Part shown: positions 5,898-12,692 of the stretch, in pieces
Position numbering within the stretch: position 1 is the first letter of the stretch
Layout of the letters: every line of letters begins with the position of its first letter
From: Methanomicrobiales archaeon
Lineage (GTDB): Archaea > Halobacteriota > Methanomicrobia > Methanomicrobiales > Methanoculleaceae
Direction: 5' to 3'
DNA: 13,795 nucleotides
Assembly: GCA_012797575.1 (NCBI GenBank)
Contig: JAAZOW010000090.1
Span: forward strand, 1 to 13,795
Made by a program: the position numbers and the translations under genes
Notes under the pieces: generated by a model
What the model was told of the DNA's origin: nothing
Database searches by the model: none
Seen by the model: the letters and a program-made list of their open reading frames with translations, nothing else

Positions 5898-6935
5898 TCA
5901 GAGCGCAGGCTTACCCGCGAGTGCCTCAACGAGAAGCTTGACCCCTGCCTCGATATCGCCGATATCGACCACTTCGGCCGGAGAATGGATGTAACGGGCC
6001 GCGATCGAGAACGGGATGCTCGGGATGCCACCCCGCTCGAGATGGATGATGGTCGCGTCGGTGTTGCCACCGGTCCCGACCTCAAGCTGGTAGGGGATAC
6101 CGCTCTTCTCCGCGGTCTCCCTGAGCCACGCGGTCATCCTCGGGTCAGCCATGAGTCCGCGCCCGCTCGCACTGACGAGGACAAGGACCGGCCCCTTGCC
6201 CATCTCGACGCTCGCATCCTTCTTCTCAATCCCCGGATGATCGCCCGGTATGGTGACGTCGGTTGCGATCGCACAGTCCGGGTTTAAGGAGTAGGCGCTG
6301 ACCTTTGCCCCCTTCAGCCCCAGCTCCTCCTGGACCGTGAAGACGCCATAGATCGTGTGGGGTGACTTCACCTGTTGCATGGTCCGGATGAGCATCGCAA
6401 CACCGACCCGGTTATCGAGCGCCTTCCCGGTCACCCGGCTGCCGGCTAGCTCCGCAAACTCGCGGTCGATGGTGATCGGGGTGCCGATCTCGATCCCGAG
6501 ATTACCTACCTCCTCATCGCTTGTCGCGCCCACATCGATGAACATCCCCTCGATCTTGATCTCGCGTTTCCTCTCCTCTTCCTTCATCACGTGGGGGGGT
6601 TTGGCGCCGATGACTCCCATGACCGGCCCCTTCTTCCCATGCAGGATCACCCGTTGGCTGTAGAGCACCGGTCCGAACCAGCCCCCGAGGGGAACGATCC
6701 CTATGAATCCCTTCTCGTCGATGTGCTGGACCATCAGACCGATCTCATCCATGTGAGCAGCGATCATGATGGAAAAGTCATCGCCGCGCTTCACGGCGAT
6801 CAGGTTGCCCATCGTATCTTCAGCGATCTCATCGACTGAACCCGTGAGTTCTGCCCTGATGATATCCCTGACGCTCCCCTCATTGCTCGAGACGCCGTGA
6901 GCGTCTGATAATCTTCTCAATAACTCTTTTACCAT
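5898..6935 (-). CDS. M42-family metallo-aminopeptidase / endoglucanase-like peptidase
   Basis: 345 residues, full length for the family. M42 (TET-type) aminopeptidases remove N-terminal residues from peptides in large cytoplasmic shells. All dinuclear-metal residues are visible: His61 and Asp63 in AAHMDEIG, bridging Asp174 in KALDNRVG, general base Glu203 with Glu204 in VQEELG, Asp226 in ATDVT, and His317 in ARYIHSP. Residues about 70-165 form the inserted dimerisation domain. It is the last gene of a three-gene operon: the ATG is 6 bases after the aminotransferase stop, and GGAGTGAT (6941-6948) overlaps that stop with 5 bases of spacing. Peptide turnover alongside an aminotransferase suggests amino-acid recycling, but this is inference. 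Members are often misannotated as cellulases. Confidence 0.94.
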   Translation of the reverse strand: MVKELLRRLSDAHGVSSNEGSVRDIIRAELTGSVDEIAEDTMGNLIAVKRGDDFSIMIAAHMDEIGLMVQHIDEKGFIGIVPLGGWFGPVLYSQRVILHGKKGPVMGVIGAKPPHVMKEEERKREIKIEGMFIDVGATSDEEVGNLGIEIGTPITIDREFAELAGSRVTGKALDNRVGVAMLIRTMQQVKSPHTIYGVFTVQEELGLKGAKVSAYSLNPDCAIATDVTIPGDHPGIEKKDASVEMGKGPVLVLVSASGRGLMADPRMTAWLRETAEKSGIPYQLEVGTGGNTDATIIHLERGGIPSIPFSIAARYIHSPAEVVDIGDIEAGVKLLVEALAGKPAL

Positions 6936-6940
6936 TCCGC

Positions 6941-6948
6941 ATCACTCC
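6941..6948 (-). promoter_or_regulatory. Ribosome binding site of the M42 gene inside the preceding gene's end
   Basis: GGAGTGAT on the minus strand, close to the archaeal consensus GGAGGTGAT, includes the TGA of the aminotransferase gene. It is 5 bases from the ATG at 6935. This supports translational coupling and fixes the start. Confidence 0.6.
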
Positions 6949-8048
6949 ACCAGTGCCGCAAGCCTCTCAACCGCCCGGGAGAGGTTCTCCCGGGATGTCG
7001 CGTAGCTGAAGCGTGCATAATCAGGTGCCCTCGAGCCGAACGCTCCGCCCGGCACGATGATGACACCATCTTCGATGGCCCTCTCGATAAGGTTTCGCCC
7101 CAGGGGTACGAAGGCGTAAAAAGCCCCTTCAGGTCGGGAGAAATCGAATCCAAGGCCAAAGAGTCCTTCGTAGAGGAGATCCCTTCTTGCACGGTACTCC
7201 TCTCGCATCCGCGCAACCGGTCGTTGATCGCCGGTGTATGCGGCAAGCGCAGCATACTGGGATATCGATGTCGCACACGCCTGAGCATACTGGTGTATCT
7301 TGAGGAACTCCGGTATGTAGTCCTCGGGCGCGGCTAGGTAGCCGACCCGCCACCCGGTCATGGCATACGTCTTGCTCGCGGCGTTGATGGTGATGACATC
7401 ATCGCCGAATCGACCTGCGCTGACGTGTTTCTTCTCGTATATAAAGTGCTCGTAGACCTCGTCGGTGACGACGGTGACGCCGCAGTCGTCTGCATACTCC
7501 ACGAGAGCACGGATCGACTCCTCGCTCTCGACGACGCCGGTGGGGTTTGCGGGTGAGTTCAGGACAACGATCCGCGCTCCGTCCATCTGCTCCTTCGCGC
7601 GCTCAACATCGATGTGGAGGGTCTCATCAAGTTCCATTCCTTCGGGCCGCCCACCGGCAAAGGTCGCAAGAGCGGCGTAGGAGACAAAGCCCGGATCAGG
7701 AACGAGGACGCGGTCACCCGGATCCACGAGTGCCTCCATGACGAGATGGAGTGCCTCGCTCCCGCCTGCCGTGACGAGGATCTGCTCCGGCTGGAAGACA
7801 AGATCGTTCTCCCGCTTACATTTCGTGCATATCGCTTCCCGAAGCTCGAGGATTCCGGCGTTTGGCGTATATCCTGTTTTCCCAGCCCTGATCGCGGCGA
7901 TAGCAGCCTCCTTGATGTGATCAGGGGTATCAAAGTCTGGCTGTCCGATACCGAGGTTGATCGCATCTGGTCCCCCTGCATCGAAGAGTTTCCGGATCCC
8001 TGACATCTCCACCGACCGGACCCGGGCAGCATACCTGTGCTCACTCAT
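6942..8048 (-). CDS. Class I/II PLP-dependent aminotransferase (AspC-like)
   Basis: 368 residues. It should transfer amino groups between an amino acid and a 2-oxoacid in the cytoplasm. Fold-type I landmarks are all present: substrate-side NLGIGQPDFDTP (31-42), TAGGSEAL (93-100) for the cofactor phosphate, SPANPTG (165-171) with Asn168, TDEVYE (195-200) with Asp196 and Tyr199, the Schiff-base Lys226 in SKTYAMTGWRVGY, and a C-terminal Arg in ARFSYATS. The exact substrate (aspartate, aromatic or other) cannot be told from motifs. It is the middle gene of the operon: its ATG is 10 bases after the hxlB stop, and GAGAGGT (8054-8060) overlaps that stop with 5 bases spacing. Homologues occur as broad-specificity aspartate-family transaminases in methanogens. 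Confidence 0.93.
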   Translation of the reverse strand: MSEHRYAARVRSVEMSGIRKLFDAGGPDAINLGIGQPDFDTPDHIKEAAIAAIRAGKTGYTPNAGILELREAICTKCKRENDLVFQPEQILVTAGGSEALHLVMEALVDPGDRVLVPDPGFVSYAALATFAGGRPEGMELDETLHIDVERAKEQMDGARIVVLNSPANPTGVVESEESIRALVEYADDCGVTVVTDEVYEHFIYEKKHVSAGRFGDDVITINAASKTYAMTGWRVGYLAAPEDYIPEFLKIHQYAQACATSISQYAALAAYTGDQRPVARMREEYRARRDLLYEGLFGLGFDFSRPEGAFYAFVPLGRNLIERAIEDGVIIVPGGAFGSRAPDYARFSYATSRENLSRAVERLAALVE

Positions 8049-8058
8049 AGTTTACCTC

Positions 8059-8658
8059 TCACTCAATATTCGCGTGCCGGCACTGAAGATCTTCAGGTCT
8101 GCATTGAGTTATCTCCATAAGCCGGGATATGATGGCATCCGCAAAGACCATGGCAGTCGTCTCGAAGATGGTGCCCAGCGGCGCAAACGATTTGTGTTCA
8201 CCCATCATCTGCCGGATCTCAAACTCCGCCGACTCATCGGTCACCCTGTCTCGCTGGCTCTCGATGATGACGATGCAGTCAGCGATACGCCCGATCCTCG
8301 ACTCTTTCTTTGAGGTGATGAGACAGACCCGCCCGCCGATCTCTTTTGCGGTCTCCGCGATATCCGCGACGGTCTTGGTCGCGCCGGACCCGGAGAAGAC
8401 GATGACGATGTCTCCCTGCTTCATAGCCGGGGTCACCGTCTCCCCGATGACGAACGCCGAGAGACCGAGGTGCATCAGCCGCATGGCGAACGATTTTGCT
8501 ACCAATCCGGAGCGCCCCGCGCCCATGGTATAGATGCGGTCCGCGTTCAGGATCTCGTCTATCAACGCGTTGATCTGGTCGTTGGATATCACATCTGCAA
8601 TGGTTCTGATCTTGGTTGCCATCAACCGCATCATACTCTTAACCGGGTGATATGTCAT
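8059..8658 (-). CDS. hxlB: 6-phospho-3-hexuloisomerase
   Basis: 199 residues, a single SIS (sugar isomerase) domain. The enzyme interconverts D-arabino-3-hexulose 6-phosphate and fructose 6-phosphate. In archaea lacking the oxidative pentose phosphate route it works in reverse with hexulose-phosphate synthase to make ribulose 5-phosphate while releasing formaldehyde. Seen here: GAGRSG (46-51) and SGSGATKT (89-96), the phosphate-binding loops of SIS proteins, RLMHLG with His63, and the C-terminal part FEIRQMMGEHKSFAPLGTIFE typical of the MJ1247-like group. The ATG at 8658 has AGAGGAT (8664-8670) 5 bases upstream; an internal Met13 is also possible since homologues vary at the N-terminus. First gene of the operon with the aminotransferase and M42 peptidase. 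No hexulose-phosphate synthase is in the window. Confidence 0.93.
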   Translation of the reverse strand: MTYHPVKSMMRLMATKIRTIADVISNDQINALIDEILNADRIYTMGAGRSGLVAKSFAMRLMHLGLSAFVIGETVTPAMKQGDIVIVFSGSGATKTVADIAETAKEIGGRVCLITSKKESRIGRIADCIVIIESQRDRVTDESAEFEIRQMMGEHKSFAPLGTIFETTAMVFADAIISRLMEITQCRPEDLQCRHANIE

Positions 8659-8689
8659 CGTATATCCTCTGTTTCATTTCACGAGAAGG

Positions 8690-8704
8690 CACATTAGGAT
8701 ATGT
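8690..8704 (-). promoter_or_regulatory. Candidate TATA box of the hxlB operon
   Basis: The minus strand reads GACATATCCTAATG, centred about 40 bases before the hxlB ATG. A start near 8672 would leave a short leader holding AGAGGAT. The box begins exactly where the tnpB relic appears to end, so the element's edge is fused to this promoter. Confidence 0.35.
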
Positions 8705-8730
8705 CAACTCCCCCAACTAAGCTGAGGGCA

Positions 8731-8750
8731 TGATGCCATATTTGGCATCA
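8731..8750. repeat. Perfect 8-bp palindrome upstream of the hxlB promoter
   Basis: TGATGCCA-TATT-TGGCATCA has exact 8-base arms and a 4-base centre. It lies about 30-50 bases upstream of the candidate hxlB TATA box, inside the tnpB tail region. It could be an operator for the operon, or part of the relic's terminal RNA structure. Confidence 0.6.
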
Positions 8751-8945
8751 CGCTCTTTACCTTCATGGGGTTCTCGGGGCAGAGTGGGAAGACTCCACCA
8801 AGCAGGTGCGGGAATGGGAGCAGAGCCCCTTCGTCCTGCGATCACTCTATATCTATATCTTTATGATGAGGGATCACATATAATCGAATGGTTCATCGGA
8901 TCTTTAGCCTACAGGATCGCCCTTGCAGCAAGATCGATGAACGAT

Positions 8946-8983
8946 ACACGACGTGCCACCCTGGAGGCAGGGCACGTGTTGTG
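8946..8983. repeat. Imperfect inverted repeat in the tnpB relic
   Basis: ACGTGCC (8951-8957) pairs with GGCACGT (8971-8977). The outer bases CACG and TGTTGTG extend the pairing imperfectly. It lies just downstream of the recognisable TnpB fragment and is not explained by a gene. Confidence 0.4.
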
Positions 8984-9210
8984 AATGTTGGAGCCTGATC
9001 GATGGAGACCCGAGCAGTGCGGTCACTGTCATGATGTGGTCCCTATCAAGAAACCGGTGCTCTCTCCCGGAGATCTTTCGCAGTTTCCTCCTAGCCGCCT
9101 TCTGGAGGTCCCTTCGGAGCCTCCCATATCGTCGTCGCACCTTTTTCGGTAGCATCGCTGGAGAATGCTTTATCTCATGGGGGTGAAGGGGCGCCCGAAC
9201 CTCCCCTCTT

Positions 9211-10794
9211 TCAGGCTACCGGTTTTCTCTCTCCCAGCCTTACGACGAACTCCTGGGGATCAATCCCGAGCGCATCCAGGATCTCCCGCTGCTTCTCCGT
9301 GACCTCCGTGATCATGAGCGAACCGTTTGCCAGCTCCACCATTCGCAGTTTTGAGAGCTCTAGCAAGATATGATCCACCGGATACTGCTTCTGGAGACCC
9401 GTATCATGCACCTTCGCTCGAAACGCCATCCTGATGATCAGAGCAAGAAACACGACGAACAGCATCCCCTTCACCATCTCCCTGGACTCCTGATAGGGCG
9501 GCATCAGGCCGATTTCGCCTTTCAGGATGTCGAAGCTCTTCTCCACGAGATCTTTTTCGCGATAGAGATCGAGACACGATTCCCAGGTGAAATCTCCCCG
9601 ATACAGGAGGATCGTCAGGCCCATCCTGTTTACCCGTGCCGCAATGGCCTTGGGTCGTGTCCTCACGGTGAATCTATCCCCATCCACCATCCACGCAATG
9701 TACCTTGCATATGAACCGGTTACCGATGCTGCCACCTCTGCCGGATTCATCCACGGCCGAAGATCAGCCTCCTTAAGCCGCTCCATCCGCTCGTGCAGCT
9801 GTCGATAGAACGACTCTCGCTCCTGCTGTTCCCAGGAAGGGCTGTAGTAGGCGAACCCAGCAATCGAGTGATCACCCACGACGAGTTTGGTCTCCTGCAC
9901 AAAAAGCGCCTTCCCCTCGTAAAGGTAAAGGTTATCCGGGTGACCAACGGTCGCCTGGAGGGCTGCATAAGCCTGTTTCATGGCCTTCATCGTCGTCGTC
10001 GGTGGGAGGACAAACTCATAGGGTGATGCCAGCAGGGCATCGAGGTTTGCAACAGAGAGAAATCCACGGTCCATGACAAGGGCGGTCTCCTGAATTCCCG
10101 TCCCGGCCAACGCCATGATCGTATGGCTGAGGGCGGAGACATCGGCGATGCTCCCGGGATAGACCTCATACCAGAGGGGAATGCCCCGCGCCCGGTGGAC
10201 TGTGAGGGAAAGGCTGATCTGCTGCATTTCCGGGCTATCAGGGTTATAGTTGCGCTCGAAGAGGGAGATGGAGTCCGTCCAGGAGGAAGGCAAGGTGAGG
10301 GCATAGAGGAGAGCGCCACCGCTGTCCTGCGAACGGGTAAATGAGCGGCAGAAATTGAGAGGAAGATCGGATGAACCGATCGACTCAAGGAGGTAGCTCA
10401 GGGTACCCGGCGAGAGGGATATGTCCGGGCAGAGATGGGCGAGGAGAGTTCCCTCCCACCAGGCTTCGATCTGAGAGAGGGGGAGGGGGGAGAACACTCG
10501 GTTGAGGGCAAGGGTGAGGAGCATCTGTGCCTCTGCCTGCGGGAAGTGTTCGGAGAGGAGCGCATCAAGGCGGAGGGCATCGATAACGGCGAGAAGCGGG
10601 AGGTAGTCGCCATATGCGAAGGTGGAGCGTGGGGTTCTGGCGGCATCCCGGACACGGACGGGCTTTCCATCGATCGATTTGCCAAGATACCTGCTCCGTT
10701 GGCGGGTGCGCTTCGTGACTGGATCGTAGTAGTAGGTGATCTCGTAGAGGTATTCCTGGCCGTTGATGACCTTTGTCCGGATGGTGGATCCCAT
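9211..10794 (-). CDS. IS1634-like DDE transposase, first catalytic Asp apparently replaced by Ala
   Basis: 527 residues. DDE transposases of this group cut and rejoin element ends. Seen: an N-terminal part with RSRYLGKS, a central region ending QISLSLTVHRARGIPLWYE, the second catalytic Asp242 in LVMDRGF, and the YREK motif (Tyr411, Arg412, Asp415, catalytic Glu418, Lys425) in LYREKDLVEKSFDILK. Relatives normally have LLYDLTS with the first catalytic Asp; here it reads LLYALTL, with Ala165 encoded by GCC at 10300-10302, one base from an Asp codon. The reading frame is otherwise intact. The protein is thus probably inactive in cutting, though a shifted alignment (Asp174) is an alternative. The ATG is 34 bases below a TATA-like box, suggesting near-leaderless mRNA. 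Confidence 0.88.
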   Translation of the reverse strand: MGSTIRTKVINGQEYLYEITYYYDPVTKRTRQRSRYLGKSIDGKPVRVRDAARTPRSTFAYGDYLPLLAVIDALRLDALLSEHFPQAEAQMLLTLALNRVFSPLPLSQIEAWWEGTLLAHLCPDISLSPGTLSYLLESIGSSDLPLNFCRSFTRSQDSGGALLYALTLPSSWTDSISLFERNYNPDSPEMQQISLSLTVHRARGIPLWYEVYPGSIADVSALSHTIMALAGTGIQETALVMDRGFLSVANLDALLASPYEFVLPPTTTMKAMKQAYAALQATVGHPDNLYLYEGKALFVQETKLVVGDHSIAGFAYYSPSWEQQERESFYRQLHERMERLKEADLRPWMNPAEVAASVTGSYARYIAWMVDGDRFTVRTRPKAIAARVNRMGLTILLYRGDFTWESCLDLYREKDLVEKSFDILKGEIGLMPPYQESREMVKGMLFVVFLALIIRMAFRAKVHDTGLQKQYPVDHILLELSKLRMVELANGSLMITEVTEKQREILDALGIDPQEFVVRLGERKPVA

Positions 10795-10804
10795 TACATG
10801 TGCT

Positions 10805-10891
10805 AATTAGGCTGCCTGAAACATTTAAGTTTTGCGCTCTAATCGAGGAGAAGAAGCAGGAGATAGGATATCTTGCATAGGCAGCCTAATT
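10805..10891. repeat. 13-bp perfect inverted repeat upstream of the transposase
   Basis: AATTAGGCTGCCT (10805-10817) and AGGCAGCCTAATT (10879-10891) are exact complements separated by 61 bases. The outer arm contains the presumed right end of the IS. The inner arm is oriented like the left end. It lies between the TATA box and the transposase start, so it may be a duplicated transposase-binding site or an operator. ACATGTGC also occurs twice just outside (10796-10803 and 10908-10915). Confidence 0.8.
10824..10833 (-). promoter_or_regulatory. Candidate TATA box of the transposase gene
   Basis: The minus strand reads AACTTAAATG, centred about 34 bases before the ATG at 10794. This spacing predicts a leader of fewer than 10 bases. 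No ribosome site precedes the ATG, consistent with near-leaderless translation. Confidence 0.4.
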
Positions 10892-11037
10892 GGGGGTGAG
10901 GACAACCACATGTGCCTGGCTCACCCATGAACCTGAGCTTAAGTATACGCACCCTATGCGCATCTGTAGGTAAGAAGCAGGGTATGGTGCAGGAGTTAGG
11001 GGGTGCACGATGAAAAGAATCCGAGAATTTAGAATCA

Positions 11038-11050
11038 GAAATTATTTATG
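11038..11050 (+). promoter_or_regulatory. Candidate TATA box for the alcohol dehydrogenase gene
   Basis: GAAATTATTTATG is the most AT-rich stretch in the 10892-11185 gap, which otherwise holds no gene. A start near 11068 would give a leader of about 120-130 bases. A weaker alternative is TTAAGTATACGC at about 10939. Confidence 0.35.
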
Positions 11051-11155
11051 TTCAGGTCTGCAATCTGAGATTATGTCGGTTGATTCATCCGGTCGCGGCG
11101 GCGTCGATCGGGAGGTACCAATCGGCATAGGCCTGTGAGTACTGCTCATAAGACC

Positions 11156-11176
11156 CCATGAGCCTCGGGCTCGTGG
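11156..11176 (+). other. Stable hairpin just before the alcohol dehydrogenase start
   Basis: CCATGAGCC (11156-11164) pairs with GGCTCGTGG (11168-11176) over 9 base pairs, with one G-U wobble and a 3-base loop. It ends 9 bases before the ATG at 11186 and 24 before the ATG at 11201. It could control initiation or protect the mRNA. Confidence 0.5.
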
Positions 11177-11200
11177 AAAAACATTATGGATGGACATACC

Positions 11201-12268
11201 ATGGCGAAGAAGATCAAAGGACTTGCAATGCGCAAGATCGGCGAGATCGGATGGATTGAGAAAGAGGCGCCCGAGTGCGGACCACTCGATGCACTGGTAA
11301 AGCCCCTCGCGATGGCACCGTGCAGCTCTGATGTCCACACTGTATGGGAAGGAGCAATCGGAGAGCGCACTGACATGATTCTCGGGCACGAAGCTGTCGG
11401 AGAGGTCGTCGAGGTGGGCTCTTTAGTGAAGGAATTCAAGCCCGGTGACCGCGTCATCGTTCCGGCAATCACCCCTGACTGGATGGCCCTTGAATCCCAG
11501 GCAGGCTTCCCGATGCATTCTGGCGGAATGCTCGCTGGCTGGAAGTTCTCGAACTTCAAGGACGGTGTCTTTGGCGAGCTCTTCCATGTCAACGAGGCGG
11601 ATGGAAACCTCGCGATCCTCCCTGACACCATCCCGGCAGCAGAAGCAACCATGATCACTGATATGGTCCCGACCGGCTTCCAGGCAGCAGAGCTTGCTGA
11701 CATTAAACTCGGCGACACTGTCTGCTGTATTGGTATCGGCCCTGTTGGACTGATGGCAGTTGCAGGTGCAAACCTGATGGGTGCATCGCATATCATCGCA
11801 GTTGGCAGCAGGCCCGTCTGCGTATCTGCAGCTAAGGGATACGGTGCGACTGATTGTGTCAACTACAAGGACGGCGATATCGTCGAGCAGGTTCTCGAGA
11901 AGACCGACGGCAAGGGTGTGGACAAGGTCTGTATCGCTGGCGGTGACGTGAAGACCATCGACCAGGCGATTCGCATGCTCAAACCAGGTGGCATCATCGG
12001 AAACGTCAACTACCTCGGCTCCGGCGAGTACGTCGTCGTTCCGCGCGTCGAGTGGGGTTGCGGTATGAGCCACAAGTTCATCCACTGCGGCCTGATGCTT
12101 GGAGGCAGGCTACGGATGGAGAAGCTTGCGAGCCTTGTTGAGACCGGCAAGCTTAACCTCTCCCCGATGCTCACCCACCGGTTCAAGGGATTCGACAAGC
12201 TTGAGGAAGCTCTGCTCCTGATGAAGGACAAGCCACGCGAACTCATCAAGCCTGTTGTCGAAGTCTAA
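11201..12268 (+). CDS. adh: NADP-dependent secondary-alcohol (isopropanol) dehydrogenase
   Basis: 355 residues from ATG 11201, a zinc-dependent medium-chain dehydrogenase strongly resembling Thermoanaerobacter brockii ADH throughout. It oxidises 2-propanol and similar alcohols to ketones. Catalytic zinc ligands are Cys41 (APCSSDVH), His63/Glu64 (GHEAVGE) and Asp154 (MITDMVPTGF). The structural-zinc Cys cluster is absent, as in the T. brockii type. The cofactor motif GIGPVGLMAVAG is followed by AVGSRP, and the Gly-Ser-Arg plus Tyr in KGYGATD are the NADP 2'-phosphate contacts of that family. Hydrogenotrophic methanogens using alcohols as electron donors have such an enzyme, so it may supply NADPH and then F420H2. 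The start could instead be 11186 (5 more residues); 11201 fits homologue length and has GGATGG 7 bases upstream. Codon usage looks unlike the transposase next door. Confidence 0.94.
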   Translation: MAKKIKGLAMRKIGEIGWIEKEAPECGPLDALVKPLAMAPCSSDVHTVWEGAIGERTDMILGHEAVGEVVEVGSLVKEFKPGDRVIVPAITPDWMALESQAGFPMHSGGMLAGWKFSNFKDGVFGELFHVNEADGNLAILPDTIPAAEATMITDMVPTGFQAAELADIKLGDTVCCIGIGPVGLMAVAGANLMGASHIIAVGSRPVCVSAAKGYGATDCVNYKDGDIVEQVLEKTDGKGVDKVCIAGGDVKTIDQAIRMLKPGGIIGNVNYLGSGEYVVVPRVEWGCGMSHKFIHCGLMLGGRLRMEKLASLVETGKLNLSPMLTHRFKGFDKLEEALLLMKDKPRELIKPVVEV

Positions 12269-12276
12269 GAGTAAAC

Positions 12277-12290
12277 CTCCAGTCCTGGAG
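12277..12290 (+). terminator. Short palindrome after adh
   Basis: CTCCAG-TC-CTGGAG begins 9 bases after the TAA. The 6-bp arms are perfect but the 2-base loop is tight for RNA and no T-run follows directly. It may mark the mRNA 3' end. Confidence 0.35.
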
Positions 12291-12357
12291 ATTAACCTGA
12301 AGAATAGAGTGGGGCATAGCACAGAAGTTGGGGATAGATACTGACTAAAAGAGCAGT

Positions 12358-12427
12358 TCATATAAATACTGGAGCTCCTTGGTGCAGGCTAAAGCCAACT
12401 CCTTCGTGCTCCCTGCCTATTTTTTTC
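12358..12427 (+). promoter_or_regulatory. Orphan TATA box followed by a structured stretch and a T7 tract
   Basis: TTCATATAAATACTGG (12358-12373) is one of the best TATA-like sequences in the window, yet no gene follows. About 25 bases downstream are GGC-TAAA-GCC and a GCAGG...CCTGC pair, then TATTTTTTTCG ending at about 12427, which could stop transcription. A very short RNA (about 40 bases) or a dead promoter would fit. The T-tract may also terminate adh read-through. Confidence 0.3.
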
Positions 12428-12536
12428 GTGAATTGGCTGTTTGGATGTCCGTATCAGATGCGCCTGCAGCCCATATGCAATATCAGACCATTCTGAGGCT
12501 TGTGTGAGGGGTCACGGCTCTACGCCACCATCAAAG

Positions 12537-12661
12537 CCCTCGTGCATCACGTCACCGTATCTTCAAAGGTTTTGACGTGTGAGATGCAACGCCAAAAATC
12601 ACGCGCAATGACGGTAGTAACCTGGTTTTGCGAGGCCTCCCCCTTCTTTCAATGTGCTGGC
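12537..12661 (-). repeat. Right copy of the diverged inverted repeat
   Basis: The reverse complement of 12537-12624 matches 53-140 at about 76 of 88 bases. A further gapped match continues to about 12661 (GCACATTGAAAG against GCATATTGAAAG). In this copy one minus-strand frame, open from about 12765 and ending with the TGA at 12552-12554, reads GYRHDFPRPKAGRGGG and later PSLRVIFGVASHTSKPLKIR. Whether this is translated is unknown. It may be a relic of an IS200/IS605-type element tail plus its flank. Confidence 0.75.
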
Positions 12662-12669
12662 ATCCCCCA

Positions 12670-12692
12670 CCCCGCCCGGCCTTGGGGCGGGG
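12670..12692 (-). other. GC-rich hairpin resembling an IS200/IS605 right end
   Basis: CCCCGCCC (12670-12677) and GGGCGGGG (12685-12692) form a perfect 8-bp stem with a 7-base loop. Such C-rich/G-rich stems are common at the right end of tnpB-only elements. A 15-base word, CTCGGGGCAGAGTGG, is shared between 12843-12857 here and 8773-8787 in the tnpB relic, on the same strand. No TnpB catalytic motif was seen here. Confidence 0.4.

Larger units (their letters stand above)
8704..9171 (-). pseudogene. tnpB: Decayed IS200/IS605-type tnpB (RNA-guided nuclease family) relic
   Basis: In one minus-strand frame (9036-9155) the sequence reads VRRRYGRLRRDLQKAARRKL then RKISGREHRFLDRDH. This matches, from knowledge of the family, the conserved TnpB stretch between the first and second RuvC motifs (RRRY..LRR.LQ...R..L..ISGRE.RF). 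Just upstream another frame (9142-9171) reads KAFSSDATEK, which would join it after one frameshift. Downstream, a frame ending at 8704 reads CPENPMKVKSVMPNMASC then PQLSWGS, and its TGA lies in GGGGAGTTGAC, the kind of right end these elements have. Catalytic RuvC motifs and the zinc finger are not recognisable, so the gene is dead. The IS at 9211 lies immediately beyond its 5' side and may have removed the rest. The tail assignment is weaker than that of the central fragment. Confidence 0.6.
9211..10889 (-). mobile_element. IS1634/IS4-like insertion sequence
   Basis: A single transposase gene is bounded by short inverted ends. The left end is TCAGGCTACC (9211-9220), whose first bases are also the transposase stop codon. 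The right end, read inward from 10889, is TTAGGCTGCC, 8 of 10 identical. No convincing target-site duplication is visible: the left flank reads CCTCTT and the right flank TTGGGG. The ends are therefore provisional and the element may be old. It sits beside the tnpB relic, so two mobile elements have landed at the same spot. Confidence 0.6.

Noticed and set aside
9205..10895. Target-site duplication of the IS
   Set aside because: The flanks CCTCTT and TTGGGG do not match as direct repeats, so no duplication can be claimed.
11423..12085. 220-residue minus-strand frame opposite adh
   Set aside because: It is a shadow of the well-conserved dehydrogenase, with no domains.
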